Assembly: GCA_002281775.1 (NCBI GenBank)
Contig: NCGY01000004.1
Location: forward strand, 62,001 to 126,000
Direction of reading: 5' to 3'
DNA length: 64,000 bases
DNA from: Hydrogenophilales bacterium 16-64-46
GTDB taxonomy: Bacteria > Pseudomonadota > Gammaproteobacteria > Burkholderiales > Thiobacillaceae
The translations under genes were made by a program, and so were the position numbers. The notes beneath the pieces are model-generated. The model made no database searches. It had not been told where the DNA came from and saw nothing but the letters and a program-made list of their open reading frames with translations. Positions 40,970 through 50,612 of this stretch are shown here, piece by piece. Positions within the stretch are counted from its first letter, which is position 1, and each line of letters begins with the position of its first letter.

Positions 40970-43900
40970 ATGTTCGAAAAAGTCCTGATCGCCAATCGCG
41001 GCGCCATCGCCTGTCGCATCATCCGCACCCTGCGCCGGATGGACGTGCGCTCGGTCGCCGTCTACTCCGAAGCCGACCGCCAGAGCCTGCATGTGCGGCT
41101 CGCCGACGAGGCGGTCGAGATCGGCCCCGCGCCGGCGGCGCAAAGCTATCTGCGCGCCGACAAAATTCTGGCGGCGGCGCAGGCGACCGGCGCGCAGGCG
41201 ATCCATCCCGGCTACGGTTTCCTGTCCGAGAACCCCGGCTTCGCCGAGGACTGCGCCGCGGCCGGCATCGCCTTCATCGGCCCGAGTCCGGATCAGATGC
41301 GCGCCTTCGGCCTCAAGCACAGCGCGCGCGAACTCGCCGAGCAGAGCGGCGTGCCCCTGCTGCCGGGCTCCGGCCTGCTCGCCGACGTCGGCCACGCACA
41401 GGCCGAGGCCGCGCGCATCGGCTATCCCGTCATGCTGAAAAGCACCGCCGGCGGCGGCGGCATCGGCATGCGCCTGATCTGGCGCGCGGACGAACTGCAG
41501 GAGGCCTACGAATCGGTCGAGCGGCTGGCACGCGCCAACTTCAAGGAGGCCGGCATCTTCCTCGAGAAATACGTCGAGCACGCGCGTCACATCGAGGTGC
41601 AGATAGTCGGCGACGGGCGCGGCCACGTCGTCGCGCTGGGCGAGCGCGACTGCTCGGTGCAGCGGCGCAACCAGAAGGTGATCGAGGAGACGCCCGCGCC
41701 CGGCCTCAGCGAGGCGCAACGGGCGGATCTCCTCACCACCGCCGTGCGTCTCGGTGAGGCGGTCGGCTACCGCTCGGCGGGCACGGTCGAGTTCGTCTAC
41801 GACGCGACGAGCGGCGAATTTTATTTTCTGGAAGTGAACACGCGGCTGCAGGTCGAGCACGGTGTCACCGAGGAAGTCACCGGCGTCGACCTGGTCGAAT
41901 GGATGGTCAAGGAAGCCGCCGGCGAACTCGATCTCGCCGGCTTCACCGCCGGGATCAGCGGCGCGTCCATGCAGGTGCGGCTTTACGCCGAAGACCCGGG
42001 CAAGGACTTCCAGCCCGCCGCCGGCGTGCTCACCGAAGCGCTGTTTCCCGACGGCGCGCGCGTCGAGACCTGGGTCGAGCGCGGCAGCGAGATTCCGCCG
42101 TTCTACGACCCCATGGTCGCCAAGCTCATCGTCCGCGGCGAGGACCGCGAGGACGCGCGGCAGAAGATGCTGCTGGCGCTGGCGCAGACCCGTGTCGCCG
42201 GCATCGAGACCAACCTCGACTACCTGCGCCAGGTCGTCGACGACGTAGTGTTTGCCGAAGGCCGCCAGACGACGCGCTACCTCAATGCCTTCCGTTACCG
42301 TCCGACGACGATCGACGTCATCGAGCCCGGCGTGCAGTCGAGCATCCAGGACTGGCCGGGCCGCACCGGCTACTGGGACGTGGGCGTGCCGCCGTCGGGG
42401 CCGATGGACCCGCTGGCGTTCCGCCTCGCCAACACGCTCGCCGGCAACGCAGAAGGCACGGCCGCGCTGGAACTGACGGTTGCCGGCCCCACGCTGCGCT
42501 TCAACTGCGACGCCGTAATCGCGCTCGCCGGTGCCGACATGGCGGCCGAACTCGACGGCGTGCCGCTCGCCAACTGGGCCGCGCACGCGGTCGGCGCCGG
42601 TAGCGTCCTCAGGCTCGGCGCGATCCTGGACAGCGGCTGCCGCGCCTACCTCGCGGTGCGCGGCGGCTTCGACGTGCCGGACTACCTCGGTAGCCAGTCG
42701 ACCTTCACCCTCGGCCAGTTCGGCGGCCACGCCGGGCGCACGCTGCGCGTCGGCGACGTGCTGCACGTCACGCCGGCATCCGCGGCGGGGCCGTCGCTGC
42801 CCGCCGCGTGCGTGCCTGCCTACACGCACGCCTGGGACATCGGCGTGCTCTACGGCCCGCACGGCGCGCCGGACTTCTTCACCGACGCCGACATCGACAT
42901 GTTTTTCGCCACCGACTGGGAAGTGCACTACAACTCCAGCCGCACCGGCGTGCGCCTGATCGGCCCGCGCCCCGAATGGGCGCGCACCGACGGCGGCGAG
43001 GCGGGCCTGCATCCCTCGAACATCCACGACAACGCCTACGCCATCGGCGCGGTCGACTTCACCGGCGACATGCCGGTGATCCTCGGTCCGGACGGGCCGT
43101 CCCTCGGCGGCTTCGTCTGCCCGGCGACCATAGTCCAGGCCGAGCTGTGGAAGATGGGCCAGCTGCGCCCCGGCGACACCGTGCGCTTCCGCCGGCTGAC
43201 GCGCGAACAGGCCAACCGGATGCAACGCGAGCAGGACGCGGCGCTCGCCGCCCCCGACCAGTGTGCGCTGCCGCGCCTGCCCGATGCGCAGGTGTCGCCG
43301 GCCACGCCGGTGCTGCGGCATCTGGTGGCGGAGGGCGAAAAGCCCGACCTCGTCGTGCGCCAGTCCGGCGACGCCAGTCTCTTGGTCGAACTCGGCCCGC
43401 CGGTGCTCGACATGGGCCTGCGCTTCCGCATCCGCTGGAAGACACGCTGCCGCCGCTCGACGACATGACCGTGCCGTCGCGCATCGTGCATCTGCCGCTG
43501 TCGTGGGACGACCCGGCGACCCGGCTCGCGATCGAGAAATACACCCAGTCGGTGCGGCCGGACGCGCCCTGGTGCCCCAGCAACATCGAGTTCATCCGCC
43601 GCATCAACGGGCTCGCCAGCATCGAGGACGTCCACCGCATCGTGTTCGAGGCGCGCTACGTGGTGATGGGTCTGGGCGATGTCTACCTCGGCGCGCCGGT
43701 GGCCACGCCGATGGACCCGCGCCATCGCCTCGTCACCACCAAGTACAACCCGGCGCGCACTTGGACGCCGGAGAACGCCGTCGGCATCGGCGGCGCGTAT
43801 CTCTGCGTCTACGGCATGGAAGGTCCGGGCGGCTACCAGTTCGTCGGCCGCACCCTGCAGATGTGGAACCGCTGGCGGCAGGGCGGGGCCTTCGCCGACG

Positions 43901-44433
43901 GCAAGCCGTGGCTGCTGCGCTTCTTCGACCAGGTGCGCTTCTTCCCGGTGAGCGAGGCCGAGCTGCTGAACATTCGCGAGGACTTCCCGCTCGGCCGCTA
44001 CCCGCTGAAGATCGAGGACACCAGCTTCAGCCTGCGCGACTACAAGCAGTTCCTCGCCGAGAACCAGGCGGCCATCGCCGATTTCAAGACGCGGCAGCAG
44101 GCCGCGTTCGACGCCGAGCGCGAACGCTGGCGCGTCAACGGCCAGGCCGACTATGCCAGCGACGCGAGCGTGGCCGCCGCCGCGCCCGACAGCGAACTCG
44201 ACCTGCCCGAACACGGCCGCGCCGTCGCCAGCCACGTCGCCGGCAACGTTTGGAAGGTCGAGGTGGAAGAGGGCGCCGTGGTGAAGCAGGGCGACCCGCT
44301 CGTCATCGTCGAATCGATGAAGATGGAATTCGCCGTGCCGGCCCCGTGCGACGGCCGCGTATACAAGATCTTCTGCCGGGCCGGCGGACAGGTGAGCGCC
44401 GGGCAGGATCTGCTGGTGCTGATCGAGGATTGA
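40970..44433 (+). pseudogene. Urea/guanidine carboxylase, disrupted by an out-of-frame internal deletion
   Basis: The first frame (40970-43468) holds the biotin carboxylase domain (LIANRGAIACRIIRTLRRM, KSTAGGGGIGMRL, EVNTRLQVEHGVTEEVTG) and the AHS2-type part of the carboxyltransferase (YWDVGVPPSGPMDPLAFRL). It stops after LDMGLRFRI. Homology resumes in the next frame at [20 protein letters not shown] and continues through [34 protein letters not shown] and the biotinyl domain with ESMKMEF to 44433. About 45 conserved residues (the DLTPGIRSLQ segment) are missing at ~43425-43437. The two DUF1989 neighbours favour guanidine over urea as the original substrate. Confidence 0.85.
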
Positions 44434-44633
44434 CGAGAGCTAATGGCACCGTCTGCGACAGGGTGAAGCGTTTGCACCAAAGCAGACGTGACCCGGTATC
44501 GCGCGCACAGTCTGGGCGCGCACGTGCTGGCGGACCTTGAACTAACCCGCGCAAATACGAGGCTAGGCCCGGTGCGCTCCGTGGCAGGGTTCTTGCTGAT
44601 AGGCATCTCAACCCCACACGCAAGGAGCGATGC
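44434..44633. other. Intergenic region carrying the eat-eutBC control signals
   Basis: 200 bp between the carboxylase remnant and the ethanolamine permease. It holds the sigma-54 promoter at 44582 and scattered GCACC/GGTG half-sites (44446-44450, 44462-44465, 44474-44478) whose spacing does not match a canonical NtrC site. No terminator for the upstream operon was recognised. Confidence 0.5.
44582..44597 (+). promoter_or_regulatory. Sigma-54 promoter of the ethanolamine operon
   Basis: TGGCAGG-N4-TTGCT: -24 GG (44583-44584) and -12 GC (44595-44596) are 10 bp apart and the -12 box is perfect. Predicted start near 44608, 26 bp before the permease ATG. Ethanolamine use in several proteobacteria without the full eut microcompartment operon is sigma-54 dependent. 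Confidence 0.75.
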
Positions 44634-46001
44634 ATGAACACGAAATTGCAGCCCAGTCTGGGGCCTTTGCATTTATGGGGCATCGCCGTGGGTCTGGTCA
44701 TCTCGGGCGAATACTTCGGCTGGAGTTACGGTTGGGGCGCAGCGGGTACACTGGGCTTTCTGGTGACCACAGCGCTGGTGGCCGTGATGTACGCGGCCTT
44801 CATCTTCAGTTATACCGAACTCACTGCGGCGATTCCCCATGCCGGTGGGCCATTTGCCTACAGTCGCCGCGCCTTCGGACCGACAGGGGGACTCATCGCC
44901 GGTCTGGCGACGTTGATCGAGTTCGTGTTCGCGCCGCCAGCCATTGCACTCGCGATCGGTGCCTATCTCAACGTGCAGTTTCCTGCGCTCGACCCGAAAA
45001 TTGCCGCGACCGGGGCGTATATCGTCTTCATGGGGCTCAACATCGCAGGGGTACGGATAGCCGCGACCTTCGAATTGCTGGTCACGATCCTGGCGGTGCT
45101 GGAACTCCTGGTGTTCATGGGGGTGGTCGCGCCGGGCTTCAGTTTCAGTAATTTCGTGCTTGATGGATGGGCTGGCTCGAGCGAATTCAGCGGTGCCGCG
45201 GTATCGGGCATTTTTGCGGCGATCCCCTTCGCAATCTGGTTCTTTCTCGCCATCGAGGGCGCGGCCATGGCGGCAGAGGAGGCGAAGGATCCCCGGCGCA
45301 CCATCCCGCTCGCCTACATCAGCGGTATCCTGACCCTGCTGGTACTGGCCTTTGGCGTGATGATATTTGCCGGCGGTGTGGGTGACTGGAAGGCGTTGTC
45401 AAGCATCAATGACCCCTTGCCGCAGGCGATGAAAACCGTAGTGGGCGAGCAATCAGGCTGGCTGCACATGCTGGTATGGATAGGGCTGTTCGGCCTAGTG
45501 GCAAGTTTTCACGGCATTATCCTGGGCTATTCACGGCAATTCTTCGCGCTCGCGCGTGCCGGTTATCTGCCGCAGGCGCTGGCGGTATTGCATCCCCGTT
45601 TCCATACGCCTCACCGGGCGATCATTGCAGGCGGCTTGATCGGCATCGCCGCAATATTCAGTGATGGCCTGATCAACCTGCAGGGCATGAGCCTGACTGC
45701 GGCGATGATCACCATGGCCGTCTTTGGTGCCATCGTCATGTACATCATGAGCATGTTGAGCCTCTTCCGCTTGCGGGCGACCGAGCCCGGTCTGGAACGT
45801 CCGTTCGTGGCACCGGGCTATCCGCTGGTGCCGGCTGTTGCGCTGGTGCTTGCGCTGGTATGCCTGGTCGCGATGGCCTGGTTCAATCCGCTGATCGGTT
45901 CTGTGTTCGTTGCCTTCATGCTGATCGGTTATGCCTATTTCCTGCTGACGGCACGTCAGCGCGCAGCGGCTCCCCACGACATCCTGCTGGAACGGGCCTG
46001 A
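44634..46001 (+). CDS. eat: Ethanolamine permease (APC family)
   Basis: A 455-residue transporter with about twelve predicted helices. The N-terminal APC signature is LHLWGIAVGLVISGEYFGWS, then AIPHAGGPFAYSRRAFGP and FFLAIEGAAMAAEEAKDPRR. The close match to the ethanolamine permease subgroup and its position before eutBC define the substrate. It has GGAG at good spacing to the ATG at 44634 and is first in a three-gene operon. Confidence 0.92.
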   Translation: MNTKLQPSLGPLHLWGIAVGLVISGEYFGWSYGWGAAGTLGFLVTTALVAVMYAAFIFSYTELTAAIPHAGGPFAYSRRAFGPTGGLIAGLATLIEFVFAPPAIALAIGAYLNVQFPALDPKIAATGAYIVFMGLNIAGVRIAATFELLVTILAVLELLVFMGVVAPGFSFSNFVLDGWAGSSEFSGAAVSGIFAAIPFAIWFFLAIEGAAMAAEEAKDPRRTIPLAYISGILTLLVLAFGVMIFAGGVGDWKALSSINDPLPQAMKTVVGEQSGWLHMLVWIGLFGLVASFHGIILGYSRQFFALARAGYLPQALAVLHPRFHTPHRAIIAGGLIGIAAIFSDGLINLQGMSLTAAMITMAVFGAIVMYIMSMLSLFRLRATEPGLERPFVAPGYPLVPAVALVLALVCLVAMAWFNPLIGSVFVAFMLIGYAYFLLTARQRAAAPHDILLERA

Positions 46002-46016
46002 CCAGGACGAGCTGCG

Positions 46017-47408
46017 ATGGCCTACCGCAGCACCGTGGGTACCAGCGGCTACGTTTTCGCCGACTTGCGTGAGGTCATGGCCAAGGCAAGCCCCGCCCGC
46101 TCGGGTGACTACCTGGCCGGGCTGGGCGCGAGAAGCTACGAGGAGCGCATGGCCGCGCGCATGGTGCTTGCCGACCTGCCGTTGCAACGGTTTCTCGACG
46201 AGGCCCTGATTCCTTACGAGGCAGACGAAATCACCCGTCTGATCATCGACCGTCATGACGCGAACGCCTTTGCCCCTGTCCGTTCATTGACGGTGGGCGA
46301 GTTTCGCCACTGGCTGCTACTCGATAGCACTGACAGTGCGGCGCTGGCTGCCGCCGCACCGGGCATCACACCGGAAATGGCGGCTGCCGTGAGCAAACTC
46401 ATGCGCAATCAGGATCTGATCCTGGCCGCGCGCAAATGTCGCGTGCTTACCCGGTTCCGCAACACGCTCGGATTGCCTGGTCATCTTGCCGTTCGTCTGC
46501 AGCCCAATCACCCCACGGATGACCTTCACGGCATCGCCGCGAGCCTGCTCGACGGGCTGCTCTACGGGGCGGGTGATGCGGTGGTCGGCATCAATCCGGC
46601 GAGCGATTCGTTGAACACGATGCAGGGGTTATGGCGGATGCTGGACGAGGTGCGCGAACGATTCGACATCCCCATGCAAAGTTGTGTGCTCACCCATGTG
46701 ACCCATCAGATACGCGCGATCGAGCAGGGCGTACCCATCGACCTCGTTTTCCAGTCGATTGCGGGTACCGAGCAGGCTAACGCCAGTTTCGGCGTTACGC
46801 TGGGATTGTTGCGCGAAGCGCACGAAGCCGCGCTGTCGCTCGGACGCGGCACGCTGGGTGACAACGTCATGTATTTCGAGACCGGCCAGGGCAGCGCGCT
46901 CTCGGCAGGCGGCCATCACGGCGTCGATCAGCAGACCTGCGAAGCGCGGGCCTATGCGGTGGCCCGCGAGTTCCGGCCCTTGCTCACCAACACCGTGGTC
47001 GGCTTCATCGGCCCTGAGTATCTGTACGACGGCAAGCAGATCATCCGGGCCGGACTGGAAGATCATTTCTGCGGCAAGTTGCTGGGCGTCCCCATGGGGT
47101 GTGACGTGTGCTACACCAACCATGCCGAGGCCGACCAGGACGACATGGACACGCTGATGACCCTGCTCGCCAACGCCGGCCTGACCTTCATCATGGGGGT
47201 GCCGGGCGCGGACGACATCATGCTCAACTACCAGAGCACATCCTTCCACGACGCGCTCTATCTGCGCAGTCTCATGGGCCTGAAGCGCGCACCGGAATTC
47301 GAGGCATGGCTTGCGCGCATGGACATTGCCGATGCCCACGGCAGGCTGCGCGAGGTGGGGCGGGGGCATGCCCTGTTACGCGAATTACCTTTCATGCACA
47401 CGGCATGA
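46017..47408 (+). CDS. eutB: Ethanolamine ammonia-lyase large subunit
   Basis: A 463-residue protein of the usual EutB length, a TIM barrel that holds the substrate. Segments include NTLGLPGHLAVRLQPNHPTD, DAVVGINPASDSLNTMQGL, FQSIAGTEQANASFGVTLGL, FETGQGSALSAGGHHGVDQQ and CYTNHAEADQDDMDTLMTLL. Together with EutC and adenosylcobalamin it splits ethanolamine into acetaldehyde and ammonia. No microcompartment genes are nearby, so the free-enzyme form of the pathway is implied. Confidence 0.95.
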   Translation: MAYRSTVGTSGYVFADLREVMAKASPARSGDYLAGLGARSYEERMAARMVLADLPLQRFLDEALIPYEADEITRLIIDRHDANAFAPVRSLTVGEFRHWLLLDSTDSAALAAAAPGITPEMAAAVSKLMRNQDLILAARKCRVLTRFRNTLGLPGHLAVRLQPNHPTDDLHGIAASLLDGLLYGAGDAVVGINPASDSLNTMQGLWRMLDEVRERFDIPMQSCVLTHVTHQIRAIEQGVPIDLVFQSIAGTEQANASFGVTLGLLREAHEAALSLGRGTLGDNVMYFETGQGSALSAGGHHGVDQQTCEARAYAVAREFRPLLTNTVVGFIGPEYLYDGKQIIRAGLEDHFCGKLLGVPMGCDVCYTNHAEADQDDMDTLMTLLANAGLTFIMGVPGADDIMLNYQSTSFHDALYLRSLMGLKRAPEFEAWLARMDIADAHGRLREVGRGHALLRELPFMHTA

Positions 47409-48175
47409 CGGATCACACACCTGTTGCCAGCCTGGCACTGGGCAATCCCTGGGAGGCGCTGAGACGCCATACTGCTGCGCGTATCGCGCTTGGTCGGGTG
47501 GGGGCCAGTTTGCCGACTGCCGAAGTCCTGCGCCTGGGGCTTGCCCATGCGCAAGCGCGTGACGCCGTCCATACGCCCCTGGATTTTGATGCACTGGCGA
47601 GCGACATGCTGAGTGACGGTTGGCGGACACAGCGCGTCAGCAGCCAGGCGCAGGACCGCCAGACTTATCTGCTGCGCCCGGATCTGGGGCGTCGCCTGCG
47701 GGAAACGGATGCGCTGGCGCTGCGCACGATCGGGACGATAATGGAACTGGCAATCGTGGTGGCTGATGGCCTGTCATCTACTGCCGTTCAGCGTCACGCC
47801 GTGCCACTGCTCGCGTCGTTCCGGACAGTCTTCGAAACGGACTGGACGAAAGTTCCGGTGATACTGGTGGAACAAGGCAGAGTCGCAATCGGCGATGACA
47901 TCGGCGAGGCGTTGCAGGCGCGACTGGTCGTGGTGCTGATTGGCGAGCGCCCCGGGCTGAGTTCGCCGGACAGTCTGGGAATCTATCTTACGTTTGCACC
48001 CCGCCGGGGGCGCATGGACAGTGAGCGCAACTGTATTTCGAACGTGAGGCCGGAAGGCCTGGACTATGCTGCGGCAGCCTGCAAGCTCGCAAACCTGTGT
48101 CGGGGTGCGTTAATCGGAGGCCTCACAGGCGTTGCCTTGAAGGAAGACAGCGATTTTCCCCCATCCCTGCCCTGA
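47405..48175 (+). CDS. eutC: Ethanolamine ammonia-lyase small subunit
   Basis: A 256-residue EutC with the B12-contact regions ELAIVVADGLSSTAVQRHA and VVVLIGERPGLSSPDSLGIY, then NCISNVRPEGLDYAAAACKL. The ATG at 47405 overlaps the eutB stop by four bases (ATGA), the usual coupling of the pair. A reactivase (EutA) is not in the window. It ends 14 bp before the convergent GGDEF/EAL gene. Confidence 0.94.
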   Translation: MTDHTPVASLALGNPWEALRRHTAARIALGRVGASLPTAEVLRLGLAHAQARDAVHTPLDFDALASDMLSDGWRTQRVSSQAQDRQTYLLRPDLGRRLRETDALALRTIGTIMELAIVVADGLSSTAVQRHAVPLLASFRTVFETDWTKVPVILVEQGRVAIGDDIGEALQARLVVVLIGERPGLSSPDSLGIYLTFAPRRGRMDSERNCISNVRPEGLDYAAAACKLANLCRGALIGGLTGVALKEDSDFPPSLP

Positions 48176-48189
48176 AGGCCTGCGGTATC

Positions 48190-50334
48190 TCATGCGGGGC
48201 CGGGCAGACTGTCATCCAGCAGGGCCTCCATCTCCATCGCCGGCACCGGCCGGCTGAAGTAATACCCCTGCACCTCGTCGCAGCCGTGCAGCTTCAGATA
48301 ATCCAGGTGCGCGGCGGTTTCCACGCCCTCGGCCACCACGCGCAGGTTCAGCGCGTGCCCCAGGGTGATGATGGCGCGCACGATGGCGGCGTCGTCGGGA
48401 TCGCTGTCGATGTCACGGACGAAACTCTTGTCGATCTTCAGGCGGTCGACCGGAAAGCGCTTGAGGTAGCTGAGGCTGGAATAGCCGGTACCGAAATCGT
48501 CGACGGCGATGTCGACGCCCAGCGATTTCAGCGACTGCATGGCGACGTTGATGCGCTCGGCGTCGTGCATCACGAACGATTCGGTGACTTCGAGTTCGAG
48601 GCTTTTCGGGTCGAGTCCGGCTTCGGCCAGCGCCTCGGCGACCGCATCGACGAGGCCGGTGTGGCGGAACTGGATCGGCGACAGATTCACCGACACGGCG
48701 ATGGGCGGCAGGCCGGCGCGTCGCCAGGCGCTGTTCTGGCGGCAGGCCTCGTGCAGGATCCACTGGCCGATGGGGATGATGAGCCCGGTTTCCTCGGCGA
48801 TGGAAATGAAGCTGTCAGGCGGCACGATGCCCTTGCCGGGACAGTCCCAGCGGATCAGCGCCTCGGCGCCGACGACGCGGCCGCTGGCCACGTCGATGCG
48901 CGGCTGGTAGTAGACGCGGAATTCCTCGCGATCCAGCGCGTGGCGCAGGCTGGTTTCCAGTTCCAGCCGCTCGCTGATCGCCTGGTTCAGTTCGGGCGTG
49001 TAGCAATGGTAGGTGTTGCGCCCCGAGGCCTTGGCCTGGTACATGGCCGCATCGGCGCTGCGCAGCAGGGCGTCGGGATCCTCGCCGTCGCGCGGATAGC
49101 AGCTGATGCCGATGCTGCAACTGAGGCCGTATTCCTGGCCATTGTTGCTCCAGGGCTGCGAGACGGCGTCGAGCAGACGACTGACCACATTCAGCATTTC
49201 GTCCTCATCGTGCTGTTCGGTCAGGACCAGCACGAACTCGTCGCCACCCTGACGCGCCACGGTATCGTTGCCGCGCACGCAGGCCTTCAGGCGCGCGGCC
49301 ACTTCGAGCAGCAGGCGGTCGCCGACGTGGTGGCCGAGGCTGTCGTTGATGAGCTTGAAGTGGTCGAGATCGACGAAGACGACAGCCACCTGATAGCCAT
49401 GCCGCCAGGCGTGGGCGATGGCCTGGTCGATGCGGTCGCGCAGCAGGGTGCGGTTGGGCAGGCCGGTGAGACTGTCGTGGTGCGCCTGATACTCCAGTGC
49501 GGCCTCGTGTTCGCGCCGCTCGGTGATGTCGACCACCGTGCCTTCGTAAAACTGCACCGCACCCTGGCTGTCCTTCACCGCGCGGGCATTTTCGCTGATC
49601 CAGATGATGCTGCCGTCGCGCCGGTAGACCCGGGATTCGAAATTGCGCACCGTGCCCTGCGCCTGCATCAGGCGGACGAACTCGGTGCGTCGTTCGGGCT
49701 GCACATACAGCTGGTGTTCGATGTCGTGGAGGTGGGTGATGAGCTCGTCGGGCGTCGTGTGACCGTAGATGTGGGCGAGGGCGGGGTTGGCGCTGAGGTA
49801 GTGGCCGTCCGGCGTGGTCTGGAAAATACCTTCGGTCGCGTTTTCGAACAGGCTTTCGTAGCGGCGCACCGCCTCGCGCATCATGTCGTCCACCGCCATG
49901 CGCTCAGAGATGTCCTGGATGTAGCCCTCGATCCAGACCTGCTGTCCGCGCGCATCGCGCACCCCGACGCCGCGCTCCAGCACCCAGACTAGCCGCCCGT
50001 CGGCCCGCCGGATGCGGTATTCCACCTCGAATGCATCGCCGCTTTGCAGCGCGGCGTGGATCACCCGCGCGACGCGCGTCCGGTCTTCAGGTGTGGTGAG
50101 GGTCTCGTAGGAGAGACGCCGGTTGTATTTGAGCTCGTCCGGCCGATAGCCGGTGAGCTTGTGGCAGCCGTCGCTGACGTACTCCATCGTCCAGTTTGCG
50201 TCGATACGGCAACGATAGATCATCCCCACCAGGTTGTCGGTGATCGTCGTCAGCAGTCGTGTCACGTCCAGCGCGGCAGCATCCGGCGCGCCTTCGGGGT
50301 CACCGCCGGGTGCGAACTGGCCATGGAAACGTTT
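48190..50334 (-). CDS. PAS-PAS-GGDEF-EAL cyclic-di-GMP signalling protein
   Basis: A 714-residue cytosolic protein with two PAS domains (about residues 35-150 and 160-275), a GGDEF domain with intact ARQGGDEFVLV, and an EAL domain with intact VGAEALIRWDCPGKG, EVTESFVMHDAERIN and AVDDFGTGYSSLSYLKRFP. Both cyclic-di-GMP synthesis and hydrolysis are possible by motif. No membrane segments are present, so sensing is internal. ATG 50334 is preferred; a TTG at 50397 lengthens it by 21 residues. Confidence 0.92.
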   Translation of the reverse strand, partial: KRFHGQFAPGGDPEGAPDAAALDVTRLLTTITDNLVGMIYRCRIDANWTMEYVSDGCHKLTGYRPDELKYNRRLSYETLTTPEDRTRVARVIHAALQSGDAFEVEYRIRRADGRLVWVLERGVGVRDARGQQVWIEGYIQDISERMAVDDMMREAVRRYESLFENATEGIFQTTPDGHYLSANPALAHIYGHTTPDELITHLHDIEHQLYVQPERRTEFVRLMQAQGTVRNFESRVYRRDGSIIWISENARAVKDSQGAVQFYEGTVVDITERREHEAALEYQAHHDSLTGLPNRTLLRDRIDQAIAHAWRHGYQVAVVFVDLDHFKLINDSLGHHVGDRLLLEVAARLKACVRGNDTVARQGGDEFVLVLTEQHDEDEMLNVVSRLLDAVSQPWSNNGQEYGLSCSIGISCYPRDGEDPDALLRSADAAMYQAKASGRNTYHCYTPELNQAISERLELETSLRHALDREEFRVYYQPRIDVASGRVVGAEALIRWDCPGKGIVPPDSFISIAEETGLIIPIGQWILHEACRQNSAWRRAGLPPIAVSVNLSPIQFRHTGLVDAVAEALAEAGLDPKSLELEVTESFVMHDAERINVAMQSLKSLGVDIAVDDFGTGYSSLSYLKRFPVDRLKIDKSFVRDIDSDPDDAAIVRAIITLGHALNLRVVAEGVETAAHLDYLKLHGCDEVQGYYFSRPVPAMEMEALLDDSLPGPA

Positions 50335-50510
50335 CATTGCAGGGGAATCAACCGGGAAGGGCGCGCTCCGTTCAGTCTTGTCGCCGGGATAGAGCAACCC
50401 TCATGCCAGGGTCGATGCGGACGGGGATGAGCGCGCAGGCCTTGACTGGCGCGGTCTTGTCTTACGCAAGCGGCAGCCGGGCGACCAAGCTGGCCAGGAA
50501 GCGCATCAAT

Positions 50511-50539
50511 ATGGTGCATATGCGGGGTCCGTGCACCAT
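50511..50539. promoter_or_regulatory. Inverted repeat ATGGTGCA-N13-TGCACCAT
   Basis: Perfect 8-bp arms at 50511-50518 and 50532-50539 lie 74 bp before the ATPase start and between divergent genes. The size and position suit a dimeric regulator site; in RNA it would form a hairpin followed by a pyrimidine run ending in five T (50560-50564). Binder unknown. Confidence 0.4.
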
Positions 50540-50612
50540 GCCGGACAGCCCCCACCCTTTTTAATTGGCAGGCTTTTCGGTAGGCTTCGCGGATCATAGC
50601 GAAAGCCCGTCC

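Noticed and set aside
44440..44480. NtrC enhancer upstream of the ethanolamine permease
   Set aside because: GCACC and GGTG half-sites occur but with wrong spacing (11 bp instead of 5), so a site cannot be supported.
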